Positions 1-10,443 of a DNA stretch of 64,000 bases are shown piece by piece. The DNA lies in the NCBI GenBank assembly GCA_963844845.1, contig CAWJPW010000003.1, forward strand, positions 1-64,000, read 5' to 3'. The DNA comes from CAWJPW01 sp963844845. GTDB taxonomy: Bacteria > Acidobacteriota > Thermoanaerobaculia > Thermoanaerobaculales > Sulfomarinibacteraceae. Made by a program: the position numbers and the translations under genes. Under the pieces are notes generated by a model. The model had not been told where the DNA came from. It saw only the letters and a program-made list of their open reading frames with translations, and made no database searches. How positions within the stretch are numbered: position 1 is the stretch's first letter; the number at the start of each line of letters is the position of its first letter.

Positions 1-2614
1 AGGTAGCCGGTCAGCTCCTCCTGCTCGAAGAGCTCCTGGGCGTAGTAGTGCTCGTCGCCGAGGCGCTGGTACTTGATGCCGTCGACCACGGCCAGGCGCT
101 TGCAGCGGTTGATGGCCTCGGCGGCCAGCTCGATGAACGCCTGCGGGTTGCGCTTGAAGTCATCGAGGCGGCCGCTGCCGACAGGATGCGGTGATGTGCG
201 CCGGGTGAGCTGGGTGCGGTCCTGCAGCTCGGTGAGCAGGTCGGGCAGCTCGATGTCGGCCTCGTCCAGGACGACGGTCTGCTGCGCCGTCGCGCTCGGT
301 GGCCTCGACGCCGGCCTTGCCGATGGCGATGTCGGCCTTGCGCCACTGCAGGCGGGTCTTGGGGATCGGCGGGCGCATCGCGCAGCGCCTCGGATGCAGT
401 TCTCGATCAGCTTCTCGTTGTCGAACTGCACCCGGTAGGTGGTCTTGTGCTTGATCCGGTCCCAGAGCGCCTTGAACTCCGGGCTGTGGAGCACCGCCTG
501 GCGCGGTCGCACCTGCCGGCGCTCGTCGGCGTTCTTGATCTCCAGCCGGCCGGCGAGCTTGCGCAGGATCTCGCGTGATCTGGTCGAGCTGCGGCGGCGA
601 ACTGCTCGGGAACGTCGAGCGTGCCGTCCTTGAGCGCCTGCCTGAGCGTGTCCTGCACCTTGCCCTTCGCGTCGATGTAGCCCTGCTGCCTTGAGGTGCT
701 CCCAGAGCGCCTGCGACTGCTCGACGCCCAGCGGCGCCGCGCTGCCGTCCTCGGCCGTCGACCGCGATGCCGGCGAACTGGTGCGGCTCCACGATGCCGA
801 AGCGGATGCCGGTGTCCTCCTCGATCTCCTTCTGCAGGTTCTCGGCGAACTGCTCGTAGCTCTCCGTGGCGACGACCGTGAGCGTGTTGACCTCGAAGCC
901 ACGCAGGCGCTCGCCCTCCTGGTTCACGCAGAGGCGCAGGCCGCGGCCGATGGTCTGGCGGCGCTCGCGCTCGGTCTGGATGTCGCGCAGGGTGCAGATC
1001 TGGAAGACGTTCGGGTTGTCCCAGCCCTCCCTCAGCGCCGAGTGGGAGAAGATGAACTTGAGCGGCGTCTCGAAGCTGAGCAGCTTCTCCTTGTCCTTCA
1101 TGATCAGGTTGTAGGCGCGCTCGGCGTTGTCGCCGGTTCGTCTGGTTGTTCTCGGCCGTGTCGGTCCAGCCGCCCTTCTTGTCGATCGAGAAGTAGCCGT
1201 CGTGGACCTCCTCGGCGGCGTGGGTCGAGGTCCACTTCCTCGAAGAGCGTGCTGGTAGTCCGGGTGCTTGGCCAGCCGCCGGTACTCCTCCTCGAAGATC
1301 TGCGCGTAGTCGCCCTTCACCGGGTTGCCGTCCGCGTCGTACTGCCGGTATCGGTCCACCGCGTCGATGAAGAACAGCGAGAGCACCTTGATGCCCTGCG
1401 GGCGCAGGCGCTTCTCCTTGTCGAGGTGCTCCTGGATGGTGCGGCGGATCATCTCGCGCTGCACCGCCAGCGCGTCCACGTCGCCGCACGCCTCGCCGGG
1501 CCTGCAGGATACTGCTCGCCTCCCGGGTACGCGCAGCTCCATGAACTCGCTCGCCCTTCGCGACGCGGATCTCGCCGATGCGGCAGTCGGCGTAGATGCG
1601 CGCGGCCCGTCGTCTGCTCCAGGTCGTCGCCGTCCTGCACCGTGACTTCTCTGCCGCTGCACGCCGGTCAGCAGTCTGCACGTCCAGCTCGACCTGGGCG
1701 CGTGATGACGCCGCGTCTGTTCTCGACCGAGATGAGCCGCACGTAGGGCTTGTTGTGCGCGTCCTCGACCGTGGCCGAGGCCACCTCGATCTGCTTGACC
1801 AGCTTGCCGCTCGTAGGCGTCCACGGCGTCCAGCCGGTAGACCATGTGGTGCTTGTCCACGTGGGTGGCCGAGTAGCGCAGCGTGCAGAGCGGGTTCATC
1901 GCGTCGAGGGCCTCCTTGCCCGCGCCCTTCAGGCCGCCGTCCACGCTCTGCGGCTCGTCGACGATCAGGATCGGGCGCGTCGCCTTGATCAGGTCGATGG
2001 GCTTCTCGCCGCCGGTCTTCTCGCTGTCCTTGTAGAGGTTGTTGACGTCCTTCTTGTTGATGGCGCCGACGGTCACCACCATGATCTGGATGTCGGGCTG
2101 GTGGCGAAGTTGCGCACCTGGCCGAGCTTGGTCGAGTCGTACAGGAAGTACTCGAAGGGCACCCGGCGTAGAGGCCCTTGAAGTGGTCCTCGGTGATCTG
2201 GAGCGTCTTGTAGACGCCCTCCTTGATCGCGACCGAGGGCACCACGATGACGAACTTGGTGAAGCCGTAGCGCTTGTTCAGCTCGAAGATGGTGCGCAGG
2301 TAGACGTAGGTCTTGCCGGTGCCGGTCTCCATCTCGACGGTGAAGTCGCCCGAGGCGAGCGACGCCGGAGGGCGCAGGCCGTTGCGGAGCTGGATGTCGT
2401 TGAGGTTCTCGAGGATCTCGTCGTCGAGCAGCGTCAGGCGGTTGCCGATGCCGAGGTCGCTCTCGGCGAAGCCCAGGCGCATCTGCTGCGTCGCCGGCGT
2501 CGCCGGCGTGACGGTGAACTCGGTGCGGCAGATCTCCTGCCCGCGGAACAGGTCGCAGACCGCCTCGATGGCCTGGAGCTGGTAGTCGAGGTTGGGCTCG
2601 AAGTGGAGCTTCAT
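1..2614 (-). CDS. res: Type III restriction enzyme Res subunit (partial, frame-broken)
   Basis: Translocase and nuclease subunit of a type III restriction system; it would act with Mod on unmethylated foreign DNA. The start at 2614 opens with a typical Res N-terminus, followed by the Walker A segment METGTGKT, a DEPQ box (about 1.94 kb), an SATH motif and the helicase VI-like segment QTIGRGLRLCVN (about 0.94 kb). The reading frame changes at least ten times by single-base steps, yet in each frame the protein sequence stays conserved, so either the assembly is poor here or the gene was recently inactivated. The C-terminus, with the expected PD-(D/E)XK nuclease, lies off the left edge. It starts 9 bp after the mod stop and ends the leftward operon. 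Confidence 0.85.
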
Positions 2615-2623
2615 CGCGCCTCC

Positions 2624-4551
2624 TCACAGGCTCCGCACGTTCGCGATGCCGTGCTGCTCGAGGATGGCGGCGAGGTTGGTCTTGGCCACGTCGTCGGCGA
2701 AGGCGCTGTCGCGGAAGACGCAGGTGGTGTCGCCGGCGGGGGCGAGCTCCTCGTGCCAGTCGACGATGCCCTGAGCCAGCGCCTCCACCTCGTCGCGCGC
2801 GATCTTCTCGGCGAGGCAGGCGATCAGCACGCCGCCGCCGATGGCGTGGACCTCCTTGCCGGCGATCGTCCTCGTCTCGATCGGCACGCACAGGTCGAGG
2901 CCGAGCTTGAGCAGCAGCTCGTAGAGCATGTCCTCCTCGGTGCGGTCCGTCTTCAGGTGCTCGACGGAGTCGAGCAGCGTCTGGTCGAGGTCGTCGCGGT
3001 CCGGCTCCCACGCGCGGATGTTGCTGGAGTCGAGCTTGAAGACGCGGAAGCCGAGGTCGCCCGCGAACATCGGGTTCTCGCCTTGATCTTCTTCGCGGCG
3101 CGGCGGAGGCGTTCCTTGGTCAGCTCGGCGATGTTGCGGGGTTTGCCAAGCTTGTCGCAGAATTCGCGGCGGCCTTTTGGTCCTTGTTTCCGGGTCGAGC
3201 GGCTCGGGGAGCTGGACAAGGATGTAGCGGCGGTTGCCTCCATCGGTGGCGTTCTGTGCCATGACGGCGTGGCCGGTGGTCCCGGAGCCAGCGAAGAAGT
3301 CGAGAACGATGGTCGGCCTCAGACTCGTGGCCGGTATCGAGATCCAGACTTGAATGCAGCGCGAGCGATGGGCTACCGGCTTGGAGAACGAGACGATTCC
3401 GCCTTCAAACAGCTCATTCATATCCTTTGTACCGCTACGGGTGTATCGGGCCTTCCCAAGTATTGGGGCCATCCCACACAGTGGTCGCTCGAAGCCGTCG
3501 TTAGAGTCCCCATTGCATGCTTGGATACCGCCTCACACCGGAGGCACCAATCGCCATCCCGTTCTTCTTGAACAGCGAGCGCGTTCCTATCGAGTGCTTC
3601 CTCGACCGTTCCTGAGCTACAACCCTGCTATCTGGGCAGTCTCCTCACCTTGTACAGGATAGGAAGCGGAGGTTTGGCCGGTCGTCCATGCTGGTCGAGT
3701 CTGATGCCCAGGTTCCGTATGGCCCCCGCTCATGGTCGTCCGGCTTCTTGTAAAGACTCCTCTGCTTCGGTGACATGGGCAGGAGATCCTGACGAGTAGT
3801 CTCACGACGTTTTGGCGGAGACAAGACGTACTCGTGTACCGGACGAATCCGTACGTGTGCTTTGTGTCGGACCTGCTTCTTCCAGACTACGTTGGCGACA
3901 AAGTTCTCTGGCCCGAATACTCGTCCACATGATGCCGCAAGGTTATGAAACTCCCCATCGTCGATGTGAGACGAATAGAACCCGTCGTCCCGTAGTAGAT
4001 TGCGCGCCCTGAGCCGCGGATACATCATATTTAGCCAGGCTGTGTGGAACCTCCCGCTGGCCTCGGTGTTGCTGCTGACTCTCCGTCCGCCCTCTACCTG
4101 ACCCGGTCAGCTCCAGGTAGTTCTTGATGCGTCCTGGAAGTTGTCCGGGTAGACGAAGTCCTTGCCCGTGTTGTACGGCGGGTCGATGTAGATGAGCTTC
4201 ACCTTGCCGGCGTAGCTCTTCTGCAGGAGCTTGAGCACCTCGAGGTTGTCGCCCTCGATCATGAGGTTCTGCGTGGTGTCCCAGTCGACGCTCTCCTCCG
4301 GGCACGGGCGGAGGGTGCCCGTGGAGGGCGTCAGCGCCAGCTGGCGCGCCCGGCGCTTGCCGTGCCAGTTGAGGCCGTACTTCTCCTCGCGCTCGTCGAC
4401 CGTTTCGCCGAGGAGCTGCTTGAGCACGCTCGAAGTCGATCTTGCCCTCGGTGAAGGCCTCGGGGAAGAGCTCCTTGAGGCGCTCGAGGTTCTCGGCGAC
4501 GAGGTCGGCGGAGCGGGTTTCGGGGTCGTCAGGGGTGAGCTTCTTCATCAT
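2624..4551 (-). CDS. mod: Type III DNA methyltransferase Mod subunit (frame-broken)
   Basis: Predicted N6-adenine methyltransferase that gives sequence specificity and self-protection to the type III system. Motif order is that of a beta-class enzyme: DPPYNTGKDF (motif IV, catalytic) near 4.17 kb precedes FAGSGTTGHAV (motif I, SAM binding) near 3.28 kb. ATG ATG at 4551/4548 starts MMKKLTPDD; an in-frame GTG at 4566 is possible but overlaps the previous stop. The frame is broken several times. The first break is near 4.43 kb, where an extra C turns GAGGTGCTC into GAGCGTGCTC. The target-recognition region (about 3.47-4.0 kb) reads badly in all frames. The C-terminal part, 2624-3100, is clean. 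Confidence 0.85.
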
Positions 4552-4562
4552 TCGGTCGGTCC

Positions 4563-5323
4563 TCACAGTCGTTCGAGCGCGGCGGCCCGCTGGGCCTCCA
4601 CGCGCTTGAGTTGAAGGTTCAGGTCCACCTGGCGCGCGATCTGCCGCTCCTTGGCGGCGGCGGCGCGCAGGCGGGCGATCTCGGCGTCGAGCCGGGCCAG
4701 GTCAGCCAGCGCCTGGCGCCGCGCTTCGGCCTGCTCAGGCGAATCCGGCGGGCGCCAAAGGTGCCGGTGACGCGGGCGGCGAGGAGCGCCTCGACGGTCG
4801 ACATCCAGCCCTGGTAGAGGGCGCGAAGGTCGGCGCGAGGCTGGTTGGTGATGGCGAGCGCCTCGGCGAACTCAGGCGCGAACGGGTCGGTCCCCTCGGG
4901 GGAAAAGGTGGCCGCCACCGCATCGCCATCGAGCACGGTGGCGCCGGCCTCGCCCTGGGACCAGCGCTTGTGGGCGAGGGAGACGGTGACCGCGGAGCCT
5001 TGGGTGGCGACGAGGAACACGGGGTAGGGTATCGCGCGGTGGGTGAGCTGCGCCAGCCGCGGCGCCTTGGCGCCGCGGCGGAGCAGCATGCTGACGACCG
5101 CGATCTCGAGGTACTCCCGCTGGTCGTCGCGGTAGGCCGCCACCCCGATGGTGGACGGCTTGAGGACGGCGAGCCAGCGGATCTCCTCGATGCCCTCGTT
5201 GATCCGCCGCCTGTCGGCGGCGGTGGGGGCGCCGTGCTCGAGAAGGAGCTTCTTCGGCACGCGCCGGTCGACCCGGGCGGCGTCAGGGAGCTGAAGTGCG
5301 GCGACCAGCTCCTCGGCCGTCAC
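4563..5323 (-). CDS. DUF4391 domain protein
   Basis: About 253 residues, matching by eye the DUF4391 family that is found between SNF2-type helicases and type III mod genes. Characteristic segments are RVPKKLLLEHGAPT, RRINEGIEEIRWLAVLKP and RAIPYPVFLV. The C-terminal 45 residues form a charged helix (ARLDAEIARLRAAAAKE). A GTG start at 5323 overlaps the helicase stop (GTGA) and its own stop lies 12 bp before the mod ATG, so it is translationally coupled to both. One frame break occurs near 4.75 kb, before the terminal helix. The molecular function is unknown; the context says accessory factor of the restriction complex. Confidence 0.75.
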
Positions 5324-8300
5324 GGGGTCGGCTCCGACAGGATGACGAGGTAGGCGACGACCTCGAAGTCGTTGACGCCGGCGAACTCGCCCTTGAGCGC
5401 GTGGGTGCCGCCGGGGGTGAAGAGGCTGGCCACCGCGCGCTCCTCGGTCTTGCCCGCGACGGAGGCGACGGCGGCGGCCAGGAGGCGGCTGCGGCTGGCG
5501 CATGTCCTCGCCCTGCTTGGTGGCCTTGTCGAAGCGGGCGCAGGCGGCGGCGTCGGGGAGGTCGCGGCCGACGCAGAGGCGCTTGAGGCGATCGAGGATC
5601 TGCTTGGCCTGCGGGAAGGGCAGGAGCACCGAGCCGTCCTCGCCCACGTGCACGAGGTAGTGGGGAGCGAGGGGGTAGCCGGGCTCGAGTGGTTCGGCCG
5701 GCGGCCTCGCCCTCGGCGCGCAGGCAGAAGATGACGCCGGGCGGGACCTCGGCCTCGGTGGTGGTGGTGACGGCGAAGGCGCCGAGCGGGAGCGCGTCGA
5801 GCTCGCCCGGGTGGGCCTTGGCGTACTCCGCAAGGTCGATGCGGAAGTCGGTGAGGGTGAGGTCGGCGATGGAGACGCCGGTGGAGAGGTCCTCGAGGTC
5901 GATGACCGCGTCCTGGAGCTTCAGGAGCTGCTTGCGGCGGTACTCGAGGTCGTTCATGGGGTCGCCGGACTGCTGCTCGATGAGGTTCTCCTCGCCGGTG
6001 GCGGAGATGTCGAGGAGGACCATGCGGCCGCTGACGCGCTGCTCGAGGTTGATGTACTCCTCGAGCTCCATGTTGGGCCAGAAGTTGACCAGCTGGATGC
6101 GCGTCGTTGGGTGAGCCGAGGCGGTCGATGCGGCCGAAGCGCTGGATGATGCGCACCGGGTTCCAGTGGATGTCGTAGTTGACGAGCCAGTCGCAGTCCT
6201 GGAGGTTCTGGCCCTCGGAGATGCAGTCGGTGGCGATGAGGAGGTCGAGGTCGCCCTCGTCCGCCAGGTCCTCGGGGCGCTCCTTGGAGCGGGGCGAGAA
6301 GGCGGTGAGGATGGAGCCGAGGTCCTTGCGCAGGCCGCGGAGGGTGGTCTGGTTGGTGCCGCTGCCGGTGACCAGCGCCGACTCCAGGCCCAGGTTCGCC
6401 TTCGCCCACGGCGCGAGCTGCTGGTACAGGTAGCGGGCCGTGTCGGCGAAGGCGGTGAAGACGATGACCTTGCGGTTGCCTGCGTTGATGGGCTCGCGGC
6501 ACTTGTGCTGGATGACCTCGCGCAGGGCGGCGAGCTTGGCGTCGCGGGCGGCATCCACCTCGCGGGCAGCGGCGACGCAGGGTGGCCAGGCGGTTGCGGT
6601 CCTCCAGGAGGTCCTGCTTCCAGCGGATGAGGTCGACGTCCTGGAGCAGCACCTTGACCTTGCGCCCGACCAGGAGGCTCTCGAAGGCGGGGTCGTCGAG
6701 GTCGACGTCGTCGATGTCGATCTCCTCGACGTCGCCGGCCTGGGCCTCGATGCGGGCGAGGGTGGCCTCGACGTCGCGGAGCTGGCGCTCGACGGTGAGG
6801 GCGAAGGAGGAGACCGCGCTCTCCATGCGCTTGAGGACGTTGACGCGGAGCAGGTGGATGAGGCTCTCCTCGCGGTCCACCTGGCGGAAGAAGCCCGGTG
6901 CCGCCCTTGACCTCGGTGCTGTACTTGCGGTCGTAGGCGCGCTGCTTGTGCGGGAGGACGTAGCGGAGGGGGGCGTAGGCGGCCAGGTTCAGGCGGCGGA
7001 TCTCGAGGTTGATGTCGGCGATGGCCGGGAACATGCCGGCGCTGTCGACGTCGGCCTTGATGTTGATGGGCTTGAGGCGGTCGGGGAAGCGGCCGGTCTC
7101 CTCGATCCCGTAGTACTTCTCGATGTGCTTGCGCGAGCGGGCGATGGTGAGCAGGTCGAGGAGGGTGAAGTAGTCGAAGCCGAGCATGTCGATGAGGCGC
7201 GCGGGCGTTCGTTCGGCTTCGTCGAGGGCGAGCCAGCGGTTGAACTGCTTCTGGGCCAGGCGGGTGGTGCTGTCGATGCTGCTGATGCCGTAGTCGAGGA
7301 GGGCGGTGTCGTCGCCCTCGGTGACGAAGGCGATCTGGTTGCGCAGGTCGGCCAGCCGGTTGTTCACCGGTGTGGCGGAGAGCATGAGCACCCGGGTCTT
7401 GACGCCTTCGCGGATGATCCGGCGCATGAGGCGGTCGTAGCGGGTCTCGCCGCCCTTCTGCGGGGTGCGCTTGTTGCGGAAGTTGTGCGACTCGTCGATG
7501 ACGACGAGGTCGTAGTTCCCCCAGTTCACGTGGGCGAGGTCGATGTCGCCCGAGAGCCCGCCGTCCCGGGAGAGGTCGGTGTGGTTGAGGACGTCGTAGT
7601 TGAAGCGGTCCGAGGCGAGGAAGTTGCGGCGGTCGTTCGCGCGGTAGAGCGTCCAGTTGTCGCGCAGGCGCTTGGGGCAGAGCACGAGGACGCGGTCGTT
7701 GCGCAGCTCGTGGTACTTGATGATGGCCAGCGCCTCGAAGGTCTTCCCGAGGCCGACGCTGTCGGCGATGATGCAGCCGCCGTAGCGGTTGAGCTTGTCG
7801 ATGGCGCCGATGACCCCATCGCGCTGGAACTTGTAGAGCTTGCGCCAGACGACGGTGTTGCGGATGCCGGTAGCGGACTTGACCACCTGCTCCTCGTCCA
7901 GCTGGTCGCCGCGATCACGGAAGAGGTGGTGGAGGGTGAGGGCGTAGACGAGAAGAGGGGGCCGGTGCGCGGCGAGGGCTTCGAGCGTGGCGAGGAGCTC
8001 GGCCGTGCCGTCGGGGCCGCTGGCGAGAGCCTGCCACTGAGCCTCGAACCACTGGCTCAGCAGCGCCGCCTCGTCGGAGGACTCGGAGGCCTGGATGAGG
8101 CTGAGGGGGTTGCCGGGCGTAAGGCCGAGGCCCTCGGTGCTGAAGGCCAGTGAGCCGAGGAGGGCCTGTCTGGGCTCGTTCTCGCCCTGGCGAACGACGA
8201 GGGCGCCCTGGGGAACCGGGCCCAGGGCGCGGCGGATCTCCGCTTTATCGCGGAGCCAGCGCGCGAGCCGGCCGGCGAGCCAGCGGGTGCGGAGCGTGTT

Positions 8301-8522
8301 GCGTTGCGCCCGGTCGGCCTCGCCGCCGACAACGCCGATTTCGGCGCCGTTCGGTGGTAAAACCATGCGCGCCGAGGCGAGGTGCTCGAGCTCACGGCGG
8401 AGCTCCGAGAAGGCGAACAGTGAAAGGGCCGGCGTGACGATGTCGAGCTGGGCGCCCTTGCCCAGCTCGGGGCGCACCAGGTCGACGACGCGATCGGCGC
8501 CGGTGTTGGTGAGGATCTTCAT
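5320..8522 (-). CDS. SNF2-type helicase with N-terminal PLD-like region (frame-broken)
   Basis: A superfamily 2 DNA translocase of about 1,065 codons. Residues 1-200 look like a degenerate phospholipase D-type domain (inference). The ATPase core shows Walker A DSVGLGKT at 254-261, DESH at 343-346, an SATPVN motif near 390, then the C-terminal helicase lobe with IQRFGRIDRLGS (motif VI) near 6.13 kb. At least four single-base frame changes lie between 5.5 and 6.95 kb; the first 510 or so codons are uninterrupted. It begins 88 bp after kwaB and overlaps DUF4391 by 4 bp. Similar helicases accompany methyltransferases in DISARM and in helicase-DUF4391-Mod-Res cassettes; the latter is the closest match to this order. 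Confidence 0.8.
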
Positions 8523-8610
8523 GGGGTCGCCGGCGGTTGGCGAAGGCCGATGGGAGGCCGAGAGCTCCAGACAGGCAACCGCTTCTGCACAGGGCGCGAG
8601 CGAGCGAGCG

Positions 8611-9522
8611 TCATGCGAGCCCCGGGAGCTTGCGCTTCGAGTTGGCCTGGAAGTGGTCGCCCGTCAACGGCGAGACGTAGAGATCCTCGTCGAGGAGGCG
8701 GACGAGGCGCTTCAGCTCCTTCTTCTCGGTGGGCACCTTGATCTGGTTCGTTCCGTTCGTGGTGATGACGTCGATCTCGACCTTGAATTCGTCTGCCACC
8801 ATCACGATCTCGTCGACGGTGACACGGTCCAGGGTCCCCCGGCGCTCGATCGAGGCGACCTTGCGGCGGATCCAGCGGTCGGCGGTCGCGAGGACGTCCG
8901 CGAGGTCCCCGTGAGCAAACGCCGAGTGCGCCAGCAGCTTGCCGATCTGCTCGTTGGTGGCCACCTCAAACGCCTCGTCGACATCGAGGAAGCGCCGCAC
9001 GATGTGCTGCGAGCGAAACAAGAGCGTCCCGCCGGTGAGAACAGCGGAGAGCTTCGTCCCGATGGCCAGCCCAGGGGTCTCGAGCCTGGTGAAGTTCGCT
9101 TGGCCCAGGCTCAAGTACCACTTCTTCTTCGTGATGGTCTGGCGAGCGTCAAAGCTCTGGAACAGGATGCGCGAGGTCGCGTCGAGCCAGGGGAACTCCA
9201 CGGCCACGAGCGCCTTGATGAGTCCATCCTCGATGTCCGCTTGGCTCACTGTTTCAGGCGCGTCGGGCGCGTGGACAACGACCGCGAGGAACCTGGGCAG
9301 GGGGAAGTCGGCCAGCGCGAACACCTCACTCTCATCGGGCGTGTAGCCGGGGTCATAGTCGATGCGCTCGAGGTCAGCGGGGAGGAAGTCGGCCACCTGC
9401 TCCTCGAAAAGGGTGGACACCTCGGCCTTGATGCCCTGCTCCATCCTGATTCGCTTGAGGGAGCGCGAGCCTTCGTCGTCCTCGATGATCGCGTAGAACT
9501 GGAAGAAGCGAGGCTCCGGCAC
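8611..9522 (-). CDS. kwaB: Kiwa defence protein KwaB (DUF4868)
   Basis: A 303-residue cytoplasmic protein whose C-terminal half resembles DUF4868, the defining domain of KwaB. The tail reads DLYVSPLTGDHFQANSKRKL, the most conserved DUF4868 segment. In Kiwa, KwaB works with the membrane protein KwaA against phage; published work describes DNA binding and a block of phage DNA functions. The GTG start at 9522 has GGAGGT eight bases upstream, sitting across the kwaA stop at 9526, so the pair is coupled. The frame is intact, in contrast to the restriction genes downstream. Family assignment is from remembered consensus, not a search. Confidence 0.75.
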   Translation of the reverse strand: MPEPRFFQFYAIIEDDEGSRSLKRIRMEQGIKAEVSTLFEEQVADFLPADLERIDYDPGYTPDESEVFALADFPLPRFLAVVVHAPDAPETVSQADIEDGLIKALVAVEFPWLDATSRILFQSFDARQTITKKKWYLSLGQANFTRLETPGLAIGTKLSAVLTGGTLLFRSQHIVRRFLDVDEAFEVATNEQIGKLLAHSAFAHGDLADVLATADRWIRRKVASIERRGTLDRVTVDEIVMVADEFKVEIDVITTNGTNQIKVPTEKKELKRLVRLLDEDLYVSPLTGDHFQANSKRKLPGLA

Positions 9523-9525
9523 GGG

Positions 9526-10035
9526 TCACACCTCCAACGCCAGGAATGGTGAGAGCAACACGACCGCGAGCTGTCCCTCGGTGGGCGGCCGTGGCCTCTT
9601 CGTCACCACCAGGTAGGTGGTGCCGGAGGTGGCCTTCGCCTTGTAGAAGTGGTACCCGAGGACGCCCAGCAGCGGGTTCACGTGATAGACGTTGCAGCGG
9701 AAGACGACCGCCGCCATGATCGCCAGGAAGGCGACGAGCGCCCACGGGTTGGCGGCCGTCTGGTCGCGGGCGATCAGGGGCAGCACATAGGCGACCAGGA
9801 AGGCGAGGACCTCGGTGTCCTTGCTCTCGCCTTCGCCGACGTTGAGCGATTCCTTTTCAGCGTGCTTGCGGGCCGCGGCCAGTACGAGAAGGCAAGCGAC
9901 GGTGAGCAGGACGGCGACTGCCACCCATGTGGCAAAGCCGAGCCAGTCTCCGGGAAGGAGCGAGGCTCCGTAGACGATGGCAACCGGCGCCAGGGACGTT
10001 GCCACGAGGAGGAGACGCGCGAAGCTACTAAGCAT
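9526..10035 (-). CDS. kwaA: Kiwa membrane protein KwaA
   Basis: A 169-residue integral membrane protein. Hydrophobic segments lie at about 5-25, 32-53, 76-91 and 97-114, the four-helix layout expected of KwaA, followed by a cytoplasmic segment NPLLGVLGYHFYKAKATSGT that looks like the conserved part of the family. Longer in-frame starts exist up to 10242, but ATG at 10035 has GGAGGGGG eight bases upstream and places the first membrane helix at the N-terminus. It is the first gene of the leftward defence operon. In the known system KwaA senses events at the membrane during infection. The call rests mainly on topology plus pairing with the DUF4868 gene. Confidence 0.7.
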   Translation of the reverse strand: MLSSFARLLLVATSLAPVAIVYGASLLPGDWLGFATWVAVAVLLTVACLLVLAAARKHAEKESLNVGEGESKDTEVLAFLVAYVLPLIARDQTAANPWALVAFLAIMAAVVFRCNVYHVNPLLGVLGYHFYKAKATSGTTYLVVTKRPRPPTEGQLAVVLLSPFLALEV

Positions 10036-10214
10036 GGGCACCCCCTCCGGCGATGGCGGCTTCATGCGTTGTTGCCGCGCGCAACTCCGACGGGTACGGC
10101 GCAGGGATCCGAACGAAGGTGCGCTTGAGATCAGTCGACGTGATACGCCTGCTGCTCGGGCGGGTAGGCTCGACAGCGGCGCCGTCAGTGCTCCCGCACC
10201 CCAAAGGCACAGGC

Positions 10215-10313
10215 TTGGCGGCCCGCGGGCCTGGTTGTTCACCTGCTGTTGACCTGATCATGCTTCTTGGCGCCCCATCGCTCAGCTCAAGCTTTCTCAA
10301 TTGTAGCGCGGAG
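10215..10313 (-). promoter_or_regulatory. Defence-operon leader with TACAAT box (copy 1)
   Basis: Read leftward, CTCCGCGCTACAAT (box at 10305-10300) is followed by AGCTTGAGCTGAGCGA and about 70 more bases that recur at 14795-14890. The box fits a -10 element for kwaA; no convincing -35 precedes it. The kwaA ATG lies about 265 bases downstream, so the transcript would have a long leader. The rest of 10036-10443, between the divergent kwaA and the 10444 gene, shows nothing else I can name. Confidence 0.45.
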
Positions 10314-10443
10314 GCTCGGCTGGACGAGCCGGCAGGTCGTACCCGCTTCGATACGCTCAGCGGCTCAACCTCCTCGCGCGCTCGGTCCGAGGGCCCTGCG
10401 AGCTGTCTGTCGATGAGATCATGGGAGGGAGAGAGGTTTCGAG

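Noticed and set aside
6582..8153. A 523-codon rightward frame opposite the helicase.
   Set aside because: It mirrors the helicase on the other strand, a common shadow at this GC content; no family or start site.
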